Below, one piece after another: positions 17,286 through 26,100 of a stretch of 64,000 nucleotides of DNA (position 1 is the stretch's first letter; each line of letters starts with the position of its first letter). The stretch is from DAIODI01 sp046349255 (GTDB lineage: Bacteria > Pseudomonadota > Alphaproteobacteria > Rhizobiales > Aestuariivirgaceae): the NCBI GenBank assembly GCA_046349255.1, contig JAXMCR010000002.1:992001-1056000 (forward strand), read 5' to 3'. The position numbers and the translations under genes are program-made. The notes under the pieces are model-generated. The model was not told the DNA's origin. It made no database searches and was given only the letters and a program-made list of their open reading frames with translations.

Positions 17286-18056
17286 GTGTTGCGCTCAAAG
17301 CTCAAGAAACCGGAAATCGAGAAGATGTTCGAGCGGTTCCGCGAGGCGGAACCCGAGCCCAAGGGCGAACTGATCGCACCCAATCCCTATACGCTGCTGG
17401 TGTCCGTCGTGCTGTCGGCGCAGGCGACCGACGAAGGCGTCAACCGCGCCACCGGACCGCTGTTCAAGGTCGTCGACACGCCGCAGAAGATGATCGACCT
17501 CGGGGAGGAGAAGCTCATCGCGTTCATCCGCACCATCGGGCTGTTCCGCACGAAGGCTAAGAACGTGATGAAGCTGTCCCGCATCCTCGTCGAAGACCAC
17601 GGTGGCGAAGTGCCGGTCGACCGCGAGGCGCTCGAAGCGCTGCCCGGCGTCGGGCGGAAGACCGCGAACGTAGTGCTCAACATGTCGTTCGGCCATCCGA
17701 CGATCGCGGTCGACACGCACGTGTTCCGGGTTTCGAATCGAACGGGCCTTGCACCGGGCAAGACCCCGCACGACGTCGAGATGGCGCTCGAGCAGCGCAT
17801 TCCTTCCGAGTTCAAGCTCTACGCGCACCATTGGCTGATCCTGCACGGCCGCTACGTGTGCAAGGCGCGCATGCCCGAATGCTGGCGCTGCCTGATCTCC
17901 GACATCTGCAAGTTCGACGACAAGTCGTTCATCGGGCCCTCGGGCCCAACGACGCCTTCACGAAGTGCACGAAGTAAGCCGTCGAAAAAACCGGCGTCAA
18001 AAGGTTCAGCACGGGGACGAGCGAAAGCAGCGCCGGCAAAAGCCCGGCCATCGTGA
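17286..18056 (+). CDS. nth: Endonuclease III with basic C-terminal tail
   Basis: Base-excision repair DNA glycosylase/AP lyase for oxidised pyrimidines. The start is GTG at 17286. The helix-hairpin-helix LPGVGRKTANVVL carries the catalytic Lys and is followed by AVDTHVFRVSNRTGL with the catalytic Asp. The iron-sulphur loop has the exact family spacing C-x6-C-x2-C-x5-C (CKARMPECWRCLISDIC). The core ends near residue 212; about 44 further residues form a Lys/Arg/Ser/Ala/Pro-rich tail. The last 128 bases overlap, on the other strand, the end of the EI24 gene. Confidence 0.95.
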   Translation: MLRSKLKKPEIEKMFERFREAEPEPKGELIAPNPYTLLVSVVLSAQATDEGVNRATGPLFKVVDTPQKMIDLGEEKLIAFIRTIGLFRTKAKNVMKLSRILVEDHGGEVPVDREALEALPGVGRKTANVVLNMSFGHPTIAVDTHVFRVSNRTGLAPGKTPHDVEMALEQRIPSEFKLYAHHWLILHGRYVCKARMPECWRCLISDICKFDDKSFIGPSGPTTPSRSARSKPSKKPASKGSARGRAKAAPAKARPS

Positions 18057-18594
18057 TCGAGAGCGACTGTTCTCGCCGCAGCCGTTCGGCCTCTGCCGCC
18101 GGCACATAGCGGGTGGCGACCATGGTGAAGTACTCCCGGCCGATCAGGTAGCTGTTCGCCGCGATCCACGCGATCGCGCCGATGCCGACCAGGATGAACG
18201 GCAGCACCGCCAGCATCACGAGAAGCGTCGCGAATAGGAACTTGATGCCGACCACGATCGACTGGCCGACCGTCATCGGTTCACCCTTCGGATGGTCCGG
18301 GTAGTCCGCGGCTTCGACCGCGTCCGCAACCTCGTCGAGGAAGAGGCCCGCGAACATCGCCGTGACGGGCGCCATCAGGAACACCATCGCGAGGACGAGA
18401 CCCGCGCCGGCGAGAATCTCGAGCGTCGTTTGAAGCCAGCCCCATTGCAGGTGCAGGAGATTCGACATCGCAAAGTAGGCTCCGGCGAGAATTGCCCCGA
18501 AGAGAGCCAACGTGAGCGCAAGCGACTTCAGAAGCACCCAACGCAAGGCGGGAGCGGAGAGAGCGCTGATGGCGCCGAGAGCGGCCTGGATCAT
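17929..18594 (-). CDS. EI24/CysZ-like integral membrane protein
   Basis: A 221-residue inner-membrane protein of the EI24 family (Pfam EI24, which includes CysZ). Hydrophobic segments are visible near residues 20-50, 55-85, 120-155 and 190-210. The family C-terminal motif is present as SLVPVLNLLTPVFSTAYFVHFV. CysZ imports sulphate in enterobacteria, but general EI24 members are not characterised, so no substrate is assigned. Its 3' end overlaps the nth tail on the opposite strand. Confidence 0.85.
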   Translation of the reverse strand: MIQAALGAISALSAPALRWVLLKSLALTLALFGAILAGAYFAMSNLLHLQWGWLQTTLEILAGAGLVLAMVFLMAPVTAMFAGLFLDEVADAVEAADYPDHPKGEPMTVGQSIVVGIKFLFATLLVMLAVLPFILVGIGAIAWIAANSYLIGREYFTMVATRYVPAAEAERLRREQSLSITMAGLLPALLSLVPVLNLLTPVFSTAYFVHFVKASLGPRAR

Positions 18595-18683
18595 CGGGGT
18601 TGTCCTCGTGTGCCTCGTCTTCTAGCATCGCCATTCCACCCGCGCAGCGTCCTCCGACGCCTCCTCAGACCCAATCCCGTCTC

Positions 18684-19685
18684 ATGAAAAACGAACCGCT
18701 TCAGGTCCTTGCGATCGGCAACGCGATTGTCGACGTCATTTCCCGCGTGGAAGAGCCGTTTCTCCTCGCCAACGGGCTCACGCGCGGATCGATGCGGCTC
18801 ATCGACCAAACGGAAGCGGCATCCCTCTACGACAGGATCGGCCCGGCGATCGAGGTGTCGGGGGGGTCCGCCGCCAACACGATCGCCGGCATCGCCTCCT
18901 TCGGCGGCCAGGCGGGCTTCATCGGCAAGGTGCGCGACGATCAGCTCGGCTCGGTGTTCGCTCACGACCTCCGCTCGATCGGGGTGCGCTACGACAGCGC
19001 GCCCGCGACGACCGGGCCCTCGACGGCCCGCTGCCTGATCCTCGTGACGCCCGACGGCGAGCGCACGATGAACACCTTCCTCGGCGCAAGCTCCTACCTG
19101 TCCGCGGCCGACGTGCGCGAAGACGCCGTCGCCAACGCCCGCATCGTCTATCTCGAGGGTTACCTGTTCGACCGCCCCGACGCGAAGCAGGCGTTCGCCA
19201 AGGCGGCGCGCGTCGCGCGGCAGGCCGGACGGACCGTCGCGCTGACGCTGTCCGACTCCTTCTGCGTCGACCGCCACCGGGACGATTTCCTGTCGCTCAT
19301 TCGCGAAACCGTGGACATCCTGTTCGCCAACGAGTCCGAGATCAAATCGCTTTACCAGGTGGCGACGTTCGACGACGCCCTCCAGCACGTGCGCCGCGAT
19401 TGCGGCACGGCGGCGCTGACCCGTTCCGGCGCAGGCTCGGTGATCGTCAGCGGAGAGGAGATTCACGTCGTCGAGGCGCAGAAGGTGGCCAAGGTTGTCG
19501 ACAGCACCGGGGCCGGCGATCTCTATGCGGCGGGATTTCTCTACGGGACGGCGATCGGCCTGCCGCTCGCGCACGCGGCACGGCTCGGATCGCTCGCGGC
19601 GTCGGAAATCATCTCGCACGTGGGAGCACGTCCCGAGACGAACCTGCGCGACCTCGCGCGCCGGCAGAACCTGCTTCCTGCCTGA
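18684..19685 (+). CDS. PfkB-family sugar/adenosine kinase
   Basis: A 333-residue ribokinase-family kinase, of the type annotated as adenosine kinase in alphaproteobacteria. It starts MKNEPLQVLAIGNAIVDV. EVSGGSAANTIAGIASFGGQ is the first PfkB signature region and VDSTGAGDLYAAGFLYG the second, with the catalytic Asp in GAGD. FDRPDAKQAF and LSDSFCVDRHRDDF match the adenosine-kinase-like subgroup. An in-frame ATG-like start 28 codons upstream gives a low-complexity extension and was rejected. It converges with coaA (7-base gap). Substrate choice is inferred, not shown. Confidence 0.85.
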   Translation: MKNEPLQVLAIGNAIVDVISRVEEPFLLANGLTRGSMRLIDQTEAASLYDRIGPAIEVSGGSAANTIAGIASFGGQAGFIGKVRDDQLGSVFAHDLRSIGVRYDSAPATTGPSTARCLILVTPDGERTMNTFLGASSYLSAADVREDAVANARIVYLEGYLFDRPDAKQAFAKAARVARQAGRTVALTLSDSFCVDRHRDDFLSLIRETVDILFANESEIKSLYQVATFDDALQHVRRDCGTAALTRSGAGSVIVSGEEIHVVEAQKVAKVVDSTGAGDLYAAGFLYGTAIGLPLAHAARLGSLAASEIISHVGARPETNLRDLARRQNLLPA

Positions 19686-19692
19686 CGCGCTT

Positions 19693-20643
19693 CTAAAGTT
19701 TCCGCAGCCACACCGAATGGATGATGTGGTCCGGCCCCTTGCGCAGGATCAGGTCGGCGCGCTGTCGGGTCGGCAGGATGTTTTCCTTCAGGTTGACGAG
19801 GTTGATCGTCTCCCAGATGCGGTTCGCCGTTTCGCGGCTTTCGTCGTCGGTCAATGACGAGTAGCGGTGGAAGTAGGATTTCGGATTCCGGAACGCAGTC
19901 TCCCGCAACGAGAAGAAGCGGTCGACGTACCACGTGCGCAGCACCTCCGGGTCGGCGTCCATGTAGATCGAGAAGTCGAAGAAGTCGGAGACGAACGGGA
20001 TCGCCTTGCCATCGCGCGGCGGCCGGCCGGTCTGCAGGACGTTGAGGCCCTCGAGGATCAGCACGTCGGGATGATCGACGACGATGCGCGTACCCGGCAG
20101 CACGTCGTAGCTCAAGTGCGAGTAGACGGGCGCCTCGACGTGCTTCTTCCCGGCCTTGATGTCCGACAGGAACCGCAACAGCGCCGGCAGGTCATAGCTC
20201 TCCGGAAAGCCCTTGCGGTTCATGATGCCTTCCTTCTCGAGCACCGCGTTCGGGAGGAGGAAGCCGTCGGTCGTGACGAGGTCGACCTTCTTGCCGGGCA
20301 AGAGGCGCGCGAGCAGCCGCTGCACGATGCGCGCCGTCGTGCTCTTGCCGACGGCGACGCTGCCCGCGACGCCGATCACGTAAGGCACCTTGTTCAGGTC
20401 GGGACCCAGGAACTTCTTCGTCGCGAGGAACAGCTCCTGCGTGGCGTCGAAGTAGAGGTTGAGCAGGCGCGCCACCGGCAGATAGATCGCCACGACCTCG
20501 TCGAGGTCGATGCGGTCGTTGAGGCCGCGCAGTTCGTCGAGGTCCGCCGCTGTCAGCGTCAGGGGCGTATCGGCGCGCAGCGTCGCCCATTCGCTGCGCG
20601 TGAAGATGCGGTAGGGGGAAAGCTCGTTCGCCTGCTGGTCCAT
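19693..20643 (-). CDS. coaA: Pantothenate kinase, type I
   Basis: First enzyme of coenzyme A synthesis from pantothenate, feedback-controlled by CoA in bacteria. The 316 residues match type I CoaA. The P-loop is GVAGSVAVGKSTTAR (about 100-114). LVTTDGFLLPNAVLEKEGIMNRKGFPESYD and IVVDHPDVLILEGLNVLQ are diagnostic; DFSIYMDA and FRNPKSYFHRYSSL follow. The ATG directly abuts the hisE stop without a spacer, so coaA is the last gene of the his transcription unit, a common alphaproteobacterial order. Confidence 0.97.
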   Translation of the reverse strand: MDQQANELSPYRIFTRSEWATLRADTPLTLTAADLDELRGLNDRIDLDEVVAIYLPVARLLNLYFDATQELFLATKKFLGPDLNKVPYVIGVAGSVAVGKSTTARIVQRLLARLLPGKKVDLVTTDGFLLPNAVLEKEGIMNRKGFPESYDLPALLRFLSDIKAGKKHVEAPVYSHLSYDVLPGTRIVVDHPDVLILEGLNVLQTGRPPRDGKAIPFVSDFFDFSIYMDADPEVLRTWYVDRFFSLRETAFRNPKSYFHRYSSLTDDESRETANRIWETINLVNLKENILPTRQRADLILRKGPDHIIHSVWLRKL

Positions 20644-20988
20644 TCAATCCAAAGCCCTGTTGCGCGCCGCCTTCTCGGCCAGGCCACCTTGCCCTTCGCG
20701 CTTCCTGAGTGCCTTAAGCACATCGTCCAATGGCACGCCGCGCGCCTCGAGTAGCACGAGGAAATGGTAGAGGAGGTCTGCGCCTTCCGCCGCCATGGCC
20801 GCGTCGTCCGTGCGAAGGGCGGCGACGATCACCTCGACCGCCTCCTCGCCGAACTTCCTGGCGCATCGCTCGACGCCATCGGCCAGCAATTGCGCCGTGT
20901 ACGAACTGGTGCGGTCGGCGCCCCGCCGTGCGGCGATCGTGCGCGCGAGATCGGCCAGGACCGCAAGGTCGGGCTGGTCGTCATGCAT
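20644..20988 (-). CDS. hisE: Phosphoribosyl-ATP pyrophosphatase
   Basis: Second step of histidine synthesis, hydrolysing phosphoribosyl-ATP to phosphoribosyl-AMP. 114 residues, an all-helical MazG-like fold. The signature is KFGEEAVEVIVAAL with the metal-binding glutamates, then EGADLLYHFLVLL. It overlaps hisF by 8 bases upstream and abuts coaA downstream. The companion hisI is not in the window. Confidence 0.96.
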   Translation of the reverse strand: MHDDQPDLAVLADLARTIAARRGADRTSSYTAQLLADGVERCARKFGEEAVEVIVAALRTDDAAMAAEGADLLYHFLVLLEARGVPLDDVLKALRKREGQGGLAEKAARNRALD

Positions 20989-21772
20989 GGCGCGACACTC
21001 CGGCAGGGCGCATCGGGATGCCTTCCTTCGTCAAGAAGTCCTTCGCTTGCGAGATCGTATACTGGCCGAAGTGAAAAATTGATGCAGCGAGAACCGCCGC
21101 CGCATGACCTTGCGTGACGGCGTCCGCCAGATGCTGCAGCGTGCCGGCGCCGCCGCTGGCGATCACCGGGACGGTCACGGCATCGGCGACCTGGCGCGTC
21201 AGTTCGACGTCGAAGCCTGCGCCGGTGCCGTCGCGGTCCATCGAGGTGAGGAGAATTTCCCCTGCCCCCGCCTCGACGACCGCGGCGGCGTACTCGACGG
21301 CGTCAAGCCCGGTCGGCCGACGCCCGCCGTGGGTGAAGACTTCGTAGCGGGGCGCTTCCCGTTCGGCCGACACGCGCTTGGCGTCGATCGCGACCACCAC
21401 GCACTGCGAGCCGAACTTCAGCGCCGAATCTGTCACCAGCGCGCGCGAGGCGACGGCGGCGCTGTTCATCGACACCTTGTCCGCGCCGGCGAGCAGCAGC
21501 GTGCGAATATCGTCCACGGTGCGAACCCCACCGCCGACGGTCAGCGGCATGAAGCACTGCTCCGCGGTGCGCCGCACGACGTCGAGCAGGATGCCGCGCG
21601 CCTCGTGGCTCGCCGTGATGTCGAGGAAGCAGAGTTCGTCGGCGCCGGCGGCATCGTAGGCAGCCGCCGCTTCCACGGGATCGCCGGCGTCGCGCAGATC
21701 GACGAACTGGACGCCCTTGACGACGCGGCCGTCCTTCACGTCGAGGCACGGGATCAGCCGGACCTTCAGCAT
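20981..21772 (-). CDS. hisF: Imidazole glycerol phosphate synthase, cyclase subunit
   Basis: TIM-barrel cyclase subunit that uses ammonia from HisH to form imidazole glycerol phosphate and AICAR. The protein starts MLKVRLIPCLDVKDGRVVKG at 21772 and is 263 residues. The first catalytic Asp is in CLDVKDGRVVKG. LTVGGGVRTVDDIRTLLLAGADKVSMNS, EILLTSMDRDGTGAGFD and PVIASGGAG are the expected barrel motifs. It overlaps hisA by 7 and hisE by 8 bases. Confidence 0.98.
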   Translation of the reverse strand: MLKVRLIPCLDVKDGRVVKGVQFVDLRDAGDPVEAAAAYDAAGADELCFLDITASHEARGILLDVVRRTAEQCFMPLTVGGGVRTVDDIRTLLLAGADKVSMNSAAVASRALVTDSALKFGSQCVVVAIDAKRVSAEREAPRYEVFTHGGRRPTGLDAVEYAAAVVEAGAGEILLTSMDRDGTGAGFDVELTRQVADAVTVPVIASGGAGTLQHLADAVTQGHAAAVLAASIFHFGQYTISQAKDFLTKEGIPMRPAGVSRHA

Positions 21773-22515
21773 ACGGAGGCTCCCGGCCGCGCGGCGGCGA
21801 GGCGGCGAAGCGCGTCGGCCGCATCGATGCGGCCGTCGTAAAGCGCACGGCCCGAGATGACCCCTTCGAGGATGGCGCATTCGGGCGCGCACAGTCGGTC
21901 AATGTCGGCCATCGACGCGAGTCCGCCGCTCGCGATCACCGGAATTGGCGTAGCGCGCGCGAGGTCGAGGGTCGACTCGACGTTCACGCCTGCGAGAATC
22001 CCATCGCGCGCAATGTCGGTGTAGACGAGCGCCGCAACGCCGGCGTCGGCGTAGAGCGCGGCAAGGTCCTTCACCCGCATCGTGCTGGCCGTCGCCCACC
22101 CTTCCACGGCGACGAGGCCGTCGCGCGCATCGACGCCCACGACGATTCGGCCCGGGAACGATCGGCAGGCTTCCTTGACGAGGGCGGGATCGCGTACGGC
22201 GACCGTGCCGAGGATCACGCGCCGGACGCCGAGACCCAGCCAGCGCTCGATGTCGGAGAGCGTGCGGATGCCGCCACCCAGTTGAATCGGTAACGAAACG
22301 GCAGCCAGGATAGCGCGTACGTGCGGCTCGTTCTCCGCCTTGCCGGAAAACGCGCCGTTGAGATCGACGATGTGCAGCCACTCGAACCCCGCCTCCTGGA
22401 AGAGGCGGGCCTGGGCGACCGGGTCGTCGTTGTAGACCTGCGCCGCCGCCATGTCCCCCTGCTTCAGGCGCACGCAGCGGCCGTCCTTCAGGTCGATCGC
22501 CGGGAACAGGATCAT
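21766..22515 (-). CDS. hisA: Phosphoribosylformimino-5-aminoimidazole carboxamide ribotide isomerase
   Basis: TIM-barrel isomerase, fourth step of histidine synthesis, 249 residues. It begins MILFPAIDLKDGRCVRLKQGD with the catalytic Asp in PAIDLKDG; QLGGGIRTLSDIERWL, LVYTDIARDGILAGVN and PVIASGGLAS follow. The start at 22515 gives an ATGA overlap with the hisH stop; an in-frame GTG three codons upstream is less likely. Its neighbours hisH and hisF act directly after it. Confidence 0.98.
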   Translation of the reverse strand: MILFPAIDLKDGRCVRLKQGDMAAAQVYNDDPVAQARLFQEAGFEWLHIVDLNGAFSGKAENEPHVRAILAAVSLPIQLGGGIRTLSDIERWLGLGVRRVILGTVAVRDPALVKEACRSFPGRIVVGVDARDGLVAVEGWATASTMRVKDLAALYADAGVAALVYTDIARDGILAGVNVESTLDLARATPIPVIASGGLASMADIDRLCAPECAILEGVISGRALYDGRIDAADALRRLAAARPGASVC

Positions 22516-23159
22516 GGCGACCACCCGAGGAAATTGCCGATGACCTTGAGGCCGAGCTCCTGGCTCTTTTCGGGGTGGAACTGCGCTCCGGCAACGTTAC
22601 CGCGGCAAACCATCGCGGTGATCGGCCCGCCGTAATCGGTCTCCAGCAGCACGTCGGCGCGCGCATCGGGCACCAGGTGATAGGAGTGACAGAAGTACGC
22701 GTGCAGCCCCTCGGGCCCAAGCGTACAGCCCTCGAGCAGTGGATGGTCGCGCGTCACGGCAAGCTCGTTCCACCCCATGTGCGGAACTTTGAGCGGCGGC
22801 CTTGGCTCGATCGGCACGACCGTGCCCGGGATCCATCCGAACCCCGGCGTCGAACCATGCTCGAGCCCGAGGGAGGCCAGCAACTGCATCCCGACGCAGA
22901 TGCCGAGCAGCGGCTTGCCTGCCTCGACGTGCGCGTCGAGCGCCTCCCACATGCCGTCGATGGCAACAAGACCGGAGCGGCAATCGGCGAACGCGCCGAC
23001 GCCCGGAACGACGACTCGCTCGACCCGGCGGACGTCCTCGGCGCTACGCGCTATGCGAATGTCGCCAGCGCGCACGCCCCGTTCGCGGGCGGCGCGTTCG
23101 AACGCCTTCTGCGCGGACCGCAGGTTGCCCGAGCCGTAGTCGACGATGGCGACGGTCAT
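22512..23159 (-). CDS. hisH: Imidazole glycerol phosphate synthase, glutaminase subunit
   Basis: Class I glutamine amidotransferase that supplies ammonia to HisF. It starts MTVAIVDYGSGNLRSAQKA and has 215 residues. The nucleophile Cys is in LLGICVGMQLLA (about 85-96). The His-Glu pair is in AGAQFHPEKSQELG near the C-terminus. The start ATG overlaps the DUF2628 stop by 4 bases and its own stop overlaps hisA by 4. Confidence 0.98.
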   Translation of the reverse strand: MTVAIVDYGSGNLRSAQKAFERAARERGVRAGDIRIARSAEDVRRVERVVVPGVGAFADCRSGLVAIDGMWEALDAHVEAGKPLLGICVGMQLLASLGLEHGSTPGFGWIPGTVVPIEPRPPLKVPHMGWNELAVTRDHPLLEGCTLGPEGLHAYFCHSYHLVPDARADVLLETDYGGPITAMVCRGNVAGAQFHPEKSQELGLKVIGNFLGWSP

Positions 23160-23551
23160 GGAGCAGTGGTGACGGCGCCCGCCGGCGTGACGCTGAAGAA
23201 CTTGTGTTCCGCCCCCATGAGGTCGGGGGCCGCCACTTCGGCGACTTCGGCAAAGCCGCGACGTTCGAGGTTCCAGCGGCGGATGTCGTTGCCTTCGAAG
23301 CCGAGGAACAAGGCGACCGCCAGAGAGAGCAACGAACTCAACCCGTCGGGCCAGTTCATCGACTGCACGAGAAACTCCGCGCCCCCAAGCACCACGGCGA
23401 AGAGGATGAATTCGATCCAGAGGCGATGCCACAGAAGCCAGATGCCGGTGAAGAAGAAAGCGGGCCAGCTAAAACCCTCCTTCACGAACCGGGTCGTGTC
23501 GGCCGCATCGGCGGGTGACGTCAGCGGGCGGTGGACGGAGTAGAGACGCAT
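23156..23551 (-). CDS. DUF2628 membrane protein within the his operon
   Basis: A 131-residue protein of the DUF2628 family. The first part, FVKEGFSWPAFFFTGIWLLWHRLW, is diagnostic. Two or three hydrophobic segments run from about 30 to 90, and a C-terminal soluble part has GNDIRRWNLERRGF, which resembles a membrane-edge motif. It sits between hisB and hisH with a 7-base gap and a 4-base overlap, an order kept in many alphaproteobacteria although no role in histidine synthesis is known. Confidence 0.88.
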   Translation of the reverse strand: MRLYSVHRPLTSPADAADTTRFVKEGFSWPAFFFTGIWLLWHRLWIEFILFAVVLGGAEFLVQSMNWPDGLSSLLSLAVALFLGFEGNDIRRWNLERRGFAEVAEVAAPDLMGAEHKFFSVTPAGAVTTAP

Positions 23552-23558
23552 GGAACGA

Positions 23559-24152
23559 TCACGCGGTCAGCGTGCCCTTGGTCGACGGGATGAGATTGGC
23601 CTGCCGAAGATCGATCTCGGCAGCGCTGCGAAAGGCGCGCGCGAACGCCTTGAAACTTGCTTCCGCAAGGTGGTGACTGTTCTGGCCGGCCAGCGCCGTC
23701 AGGTGCAGCGTGATGCCGGCGTTCTGCGCAAGCGCCTGGAAGAACTCGCGGAACAGCTCGGTGTCGAAGTCGCCGACCTTGGGCGTCGGGAAGCGGACGT
23801 CCCAGACGAGGTAGGGGCGACCCGACAGGTCGAGCGCACAGCGCACCAGCGCCTCGTCCATGGGCAGGTCGATCGAGGCGTAGCGCTGGATGCCGCGCCG
23901 TTCGCCGAGTGCCTTCGACAGCGCCTGGCCGATCGCGATGCCGGTGTCTTCGGTCGTATGGTGCGCGTCGATGTGGTGGTCGCCCTTCGCCTCGACCTCG
24001 AGATCGACGAGGCTGTGGCGCGCGAGTTGCGCGAGCATGTGGTCGAGAAAGCCCGCGCCGGTCGACACGGCATAGCGGCCCTCGCCGTCGATGTTCACCG
24101 AAACCGAGATTTCGGTCTCGCTGGTCTTGCGCCGGACGCTGCTCTTCCGCAT
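23559..24152 (-). CDS. hisB: Imidazoleglycerol-phosphate dehydratase
   Basis: Manganese-dependent dehydratase of histidine synthesis. 197 residues, the single-domain type without the phosphatase fusion of E. coli. The metal-binding signatures are HHTTEDTG (64-71) and the second NSHHLAEASFKAFARA in the C-terminal half. It is the first gene of hisB-DUF2628-hisH-hisA-hisF-hisE-coaA; promoters for it and hslV must lie in the 79-base gap 24153-24231. Confidence 0.97.
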   Translation of the reverse strand: MRKSSVRRKTSETEISVSVNIDGEGRYAVSTGAGFLDHMLAQLARHSLVDLEVEAKGDHHIDAHHTTEDTGIAIGQALSKALGERRGIQRYASIDLPMDEALVRCALDLSGRPYLVWDVRFPTPKVGDFDTELFREFFQALAQNAGITLHLTALAGQNSHHLAEASFKAFARAFRSAAEIDLRQANLIPSTKGTLTA

Positions 24153-24231
24153 CTTTGCCGCACTAACCTATTGAGAGGTCTGGTTGAATGCCTACATGCA
24201 CCAGATCGATGCCCAACAGCAAGGGTGACGC

Positions 24232-24774
24232 TTGAGCGACATTTGGCACGGCACCACGATTCTCGCCGTCCGCAAGGGCGGCAAGGTCGTCGTTGCCGGA
24301 GACGGACAGGTCAGCATCGGCAACACGGTCGTGAAGGCGAGCGCGCGGAAGGTGCGGCGGCTCGCCGAGGGGTCCGTGCTCGTCGGGTTTGCCGGCGCAA
24401 CGGCCGACGCGATCACGCTGTTCGAGCGGCTCGAATCGAAGCTCGAGCAGTTCCCGGGCCAGCTTGCGCGCGCGAGCGTGGAACTCGCCAAGGACTGGCG
24501 CACGGACCGCTACCTGCGCCGGCTTGAGGCAATGCTGATCGTGGCCGACAAGACGATCACGCTGGTGCTGACCGGCACCGGCGACGTGCTTGAGCCCGAC
24601 CACGGCGCCGTCGCCATCGGTTCGGGGGGAAACTTTGCGCTGGCGGCAGCGCGCGCATTGCTCGACCAGCCGCTCGACGCGGAAACGATCGCGCGCAGGG
24701 CCATGGACATCGCCGCCGATATTTGTGTGTACACGAACCGAAGCCTCGTCGTCGAAACGCTCGACAGCATATGA
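24232..24774 (+). CDS. hslV: ATP-dependent protease subunit HslV (ClpQ)
   Basis: Proteolytic dodecamer subunit of the HslUV heat-shock protease, 180 residues. The start is TTG at 24232. The N-terminus is MSDIWHGTTILAVRKGGKVV: the threonine of TTILAVR is the catalytic Thr1 of the mature enzyme, so a 7-residue propeptide must be removed. This short propeptide is common in alphaproteobacteria; E. coli HslV loses only Met. GDGQVSIGNTVVK and AIGSGGNFALAAARAL are family motifs. hslU follows after 21 bases. Confidence 0.97.
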   Translation: MSDIWHGTTILAVRKGGKVVVAGDGQVSIGNTVVKASARKVRRLAEGSVLVGFAGATADAITLFERLESKLEQFPGQLARASVELAKDWRTDRYLRRLEAMLIVADKTITLVLTGTGDVLEPDHGAVAIGSGGNFALAAARALLDQPLDAETIARRAMDIAADICVYTNRSLVVETLDSI

Positions 24775-24795
24775 GGCTTTGAAGGACGATTGCCG

Positions 24796-26100
24796 ATGAC
24801 CGAACTCTCTCCACGCGAGATCGTTTCCGAACTCGACCGCCACATCGTGGGCCAGCGCGACGCCAAGCGCGCCGTTGCGATCGCCTTGCGCAACCGCTGG
24901 CGCCGCCAGCAGCTCGACCCTCTCTTGCGCGAAGAGGTGATGCCGAAGAACATTCTCATGATCGGGCCGACCGGCGTCGGCAAGACCGAGATCTCGCGAC
25001 GGCTGGCGAAACTCGCCAACGCCCCGTTCCTCAAGGTCGAGGCGACGAAGTTCACCGAGGTCGGCTACGTCGGCCGCGACGTCGACCAGATCATTCGCGA
25101 TCTCCTCGAAGTGGGTATCGCGCTGATGCGCGACCAGAAGCGCAAGAGCGTCGAGGCGCAGGCGCAGCTCAATGCCGAGAACCGGGTGATCGACGCCCTC
25201 GTCGGCGCTACCGCGTCGGCTTCCACCAAGGATGCGTTCCGGAGGAAGCTCAGGGCGGGCGAGCTCGACGACAAGGAAATCGAGATCGAGGTGAGCCAGC
25301 CGCTTGGCCCAAAAACCTTTGAAATTCCGGGGATGCCGGGCGGTTCGGTCGGCATGATGAATCTGTCGGACCTGCTCGGCAAGGCGCTCGGCGGCCGCAC
25401 CAAGGCGACGCGGATGACTGTGTCTGCAAGCCACCAGCTGCTGCTGGCGGAAGAGAGCGACAAGCTCCTCGACCAGGACCAGATCGCCCAGGAAGCAATC
25501 GCCCTCGTCGAGCAGAGCGGCATCGTGTTCATCGACGAGATCGACAAGATCTGCGGCAAGTCCGAGCGACAGGGCGCAGACGTCAGTCGGGAAGGCGTCC
25601 AGCGCGATCTCCTGCCCCTGATCGAGGGAACCACGGTCAGCACCAAGCACGGTTCGGTGAAGACGGATCACATCCTGTTCATCGCCTCGGGTGCGTTCCA
25701 CGCCGTACGGCCGTCCGACCTGCTGCCCGAACTGCAGGGGCGCCTGCCCATTCGCGTGGAGCTCAAGGCGCTGACCAAGGACGATTTCCGACGCATCCTG
25801 CGCGAACCGGAAGCCAACCTCATTCGTCAGTACCGGGAGCTTCTCGGCACCGAGAACGTGCGGCTCGACTTCACCGAGGACGGGATCGACGCGCTGGCGG
25901 AGATCGCCGCCGACCTCAACCAGAACGTCGAGAACATCGGCGCGCGCAGACTCCACACGGTGATCGAGCGGGTGCTCGACGACATCAGCTTCGCCGCCGC
26001 CGACAAGAGCGGCGAGACGATGACGGTCGACCGCGCCTACGTCGAACAGCAGCTCGGCGGCGTCATCCGCAGCACGGACCTGTCGAAGTTCATTCTCTGA
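24796..26100 (+). CDS. hslU: ATP-dependent unfoldase HslU (ClpY)
   Basis: AAA+ unfoldase partner of HslV, 434 residues. It starts MTELSPREIVSELDRHIVGQ at ATG 24796, with GAAGGA 9 bases upstream; an in-frame TTG two codons earlier is less likely. Walker A is GPTGVGKTE (57-65), and the GYVGRDV pore loop and Walker B FIDEID are visible. The I-domain lies between, and the C-terminus ends LSKFIL, matching the tail that inserts into HslV. Its last 11 bases overlap the convergent smr gene. Confidence 0.98.
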   Translation: MTELSPREIVSELDRHIVGQRDAKRAVAIALRNRWRRQQLDPLLREEVMPKNILMIGPTGVGKTEISRRLAKLANAPFLKVEATKFTEVGYVGRDVDQIIRDLLEVGIALMRDQKRKSVEAQAQLNAENRVIDALVGATASASTKDAFRRKLRAGELDDKEIEIEVSQPLGPKTFEIPGMPGGSVGMMNLSDLLGKALGGRTKATRMTVSASHQLLLAEESDKLLDQDQIAQEAIALVEQSGIVFIDEIDKICGKSERQGADVSREGVQRDLLPLIEGTTVSTKHGSVKTDHILFIASGAFHAVRPSDLLPELQGRLPIRVELKALTKDDFRRILREPEANLIRQYRELLGTENVRLDFTEDGIDALAEIAADLNQNVENIGARRLHTVIERVLDDISFAAADKSGETMTVDRAYVEQQLGGVIRSTDLSKFIL

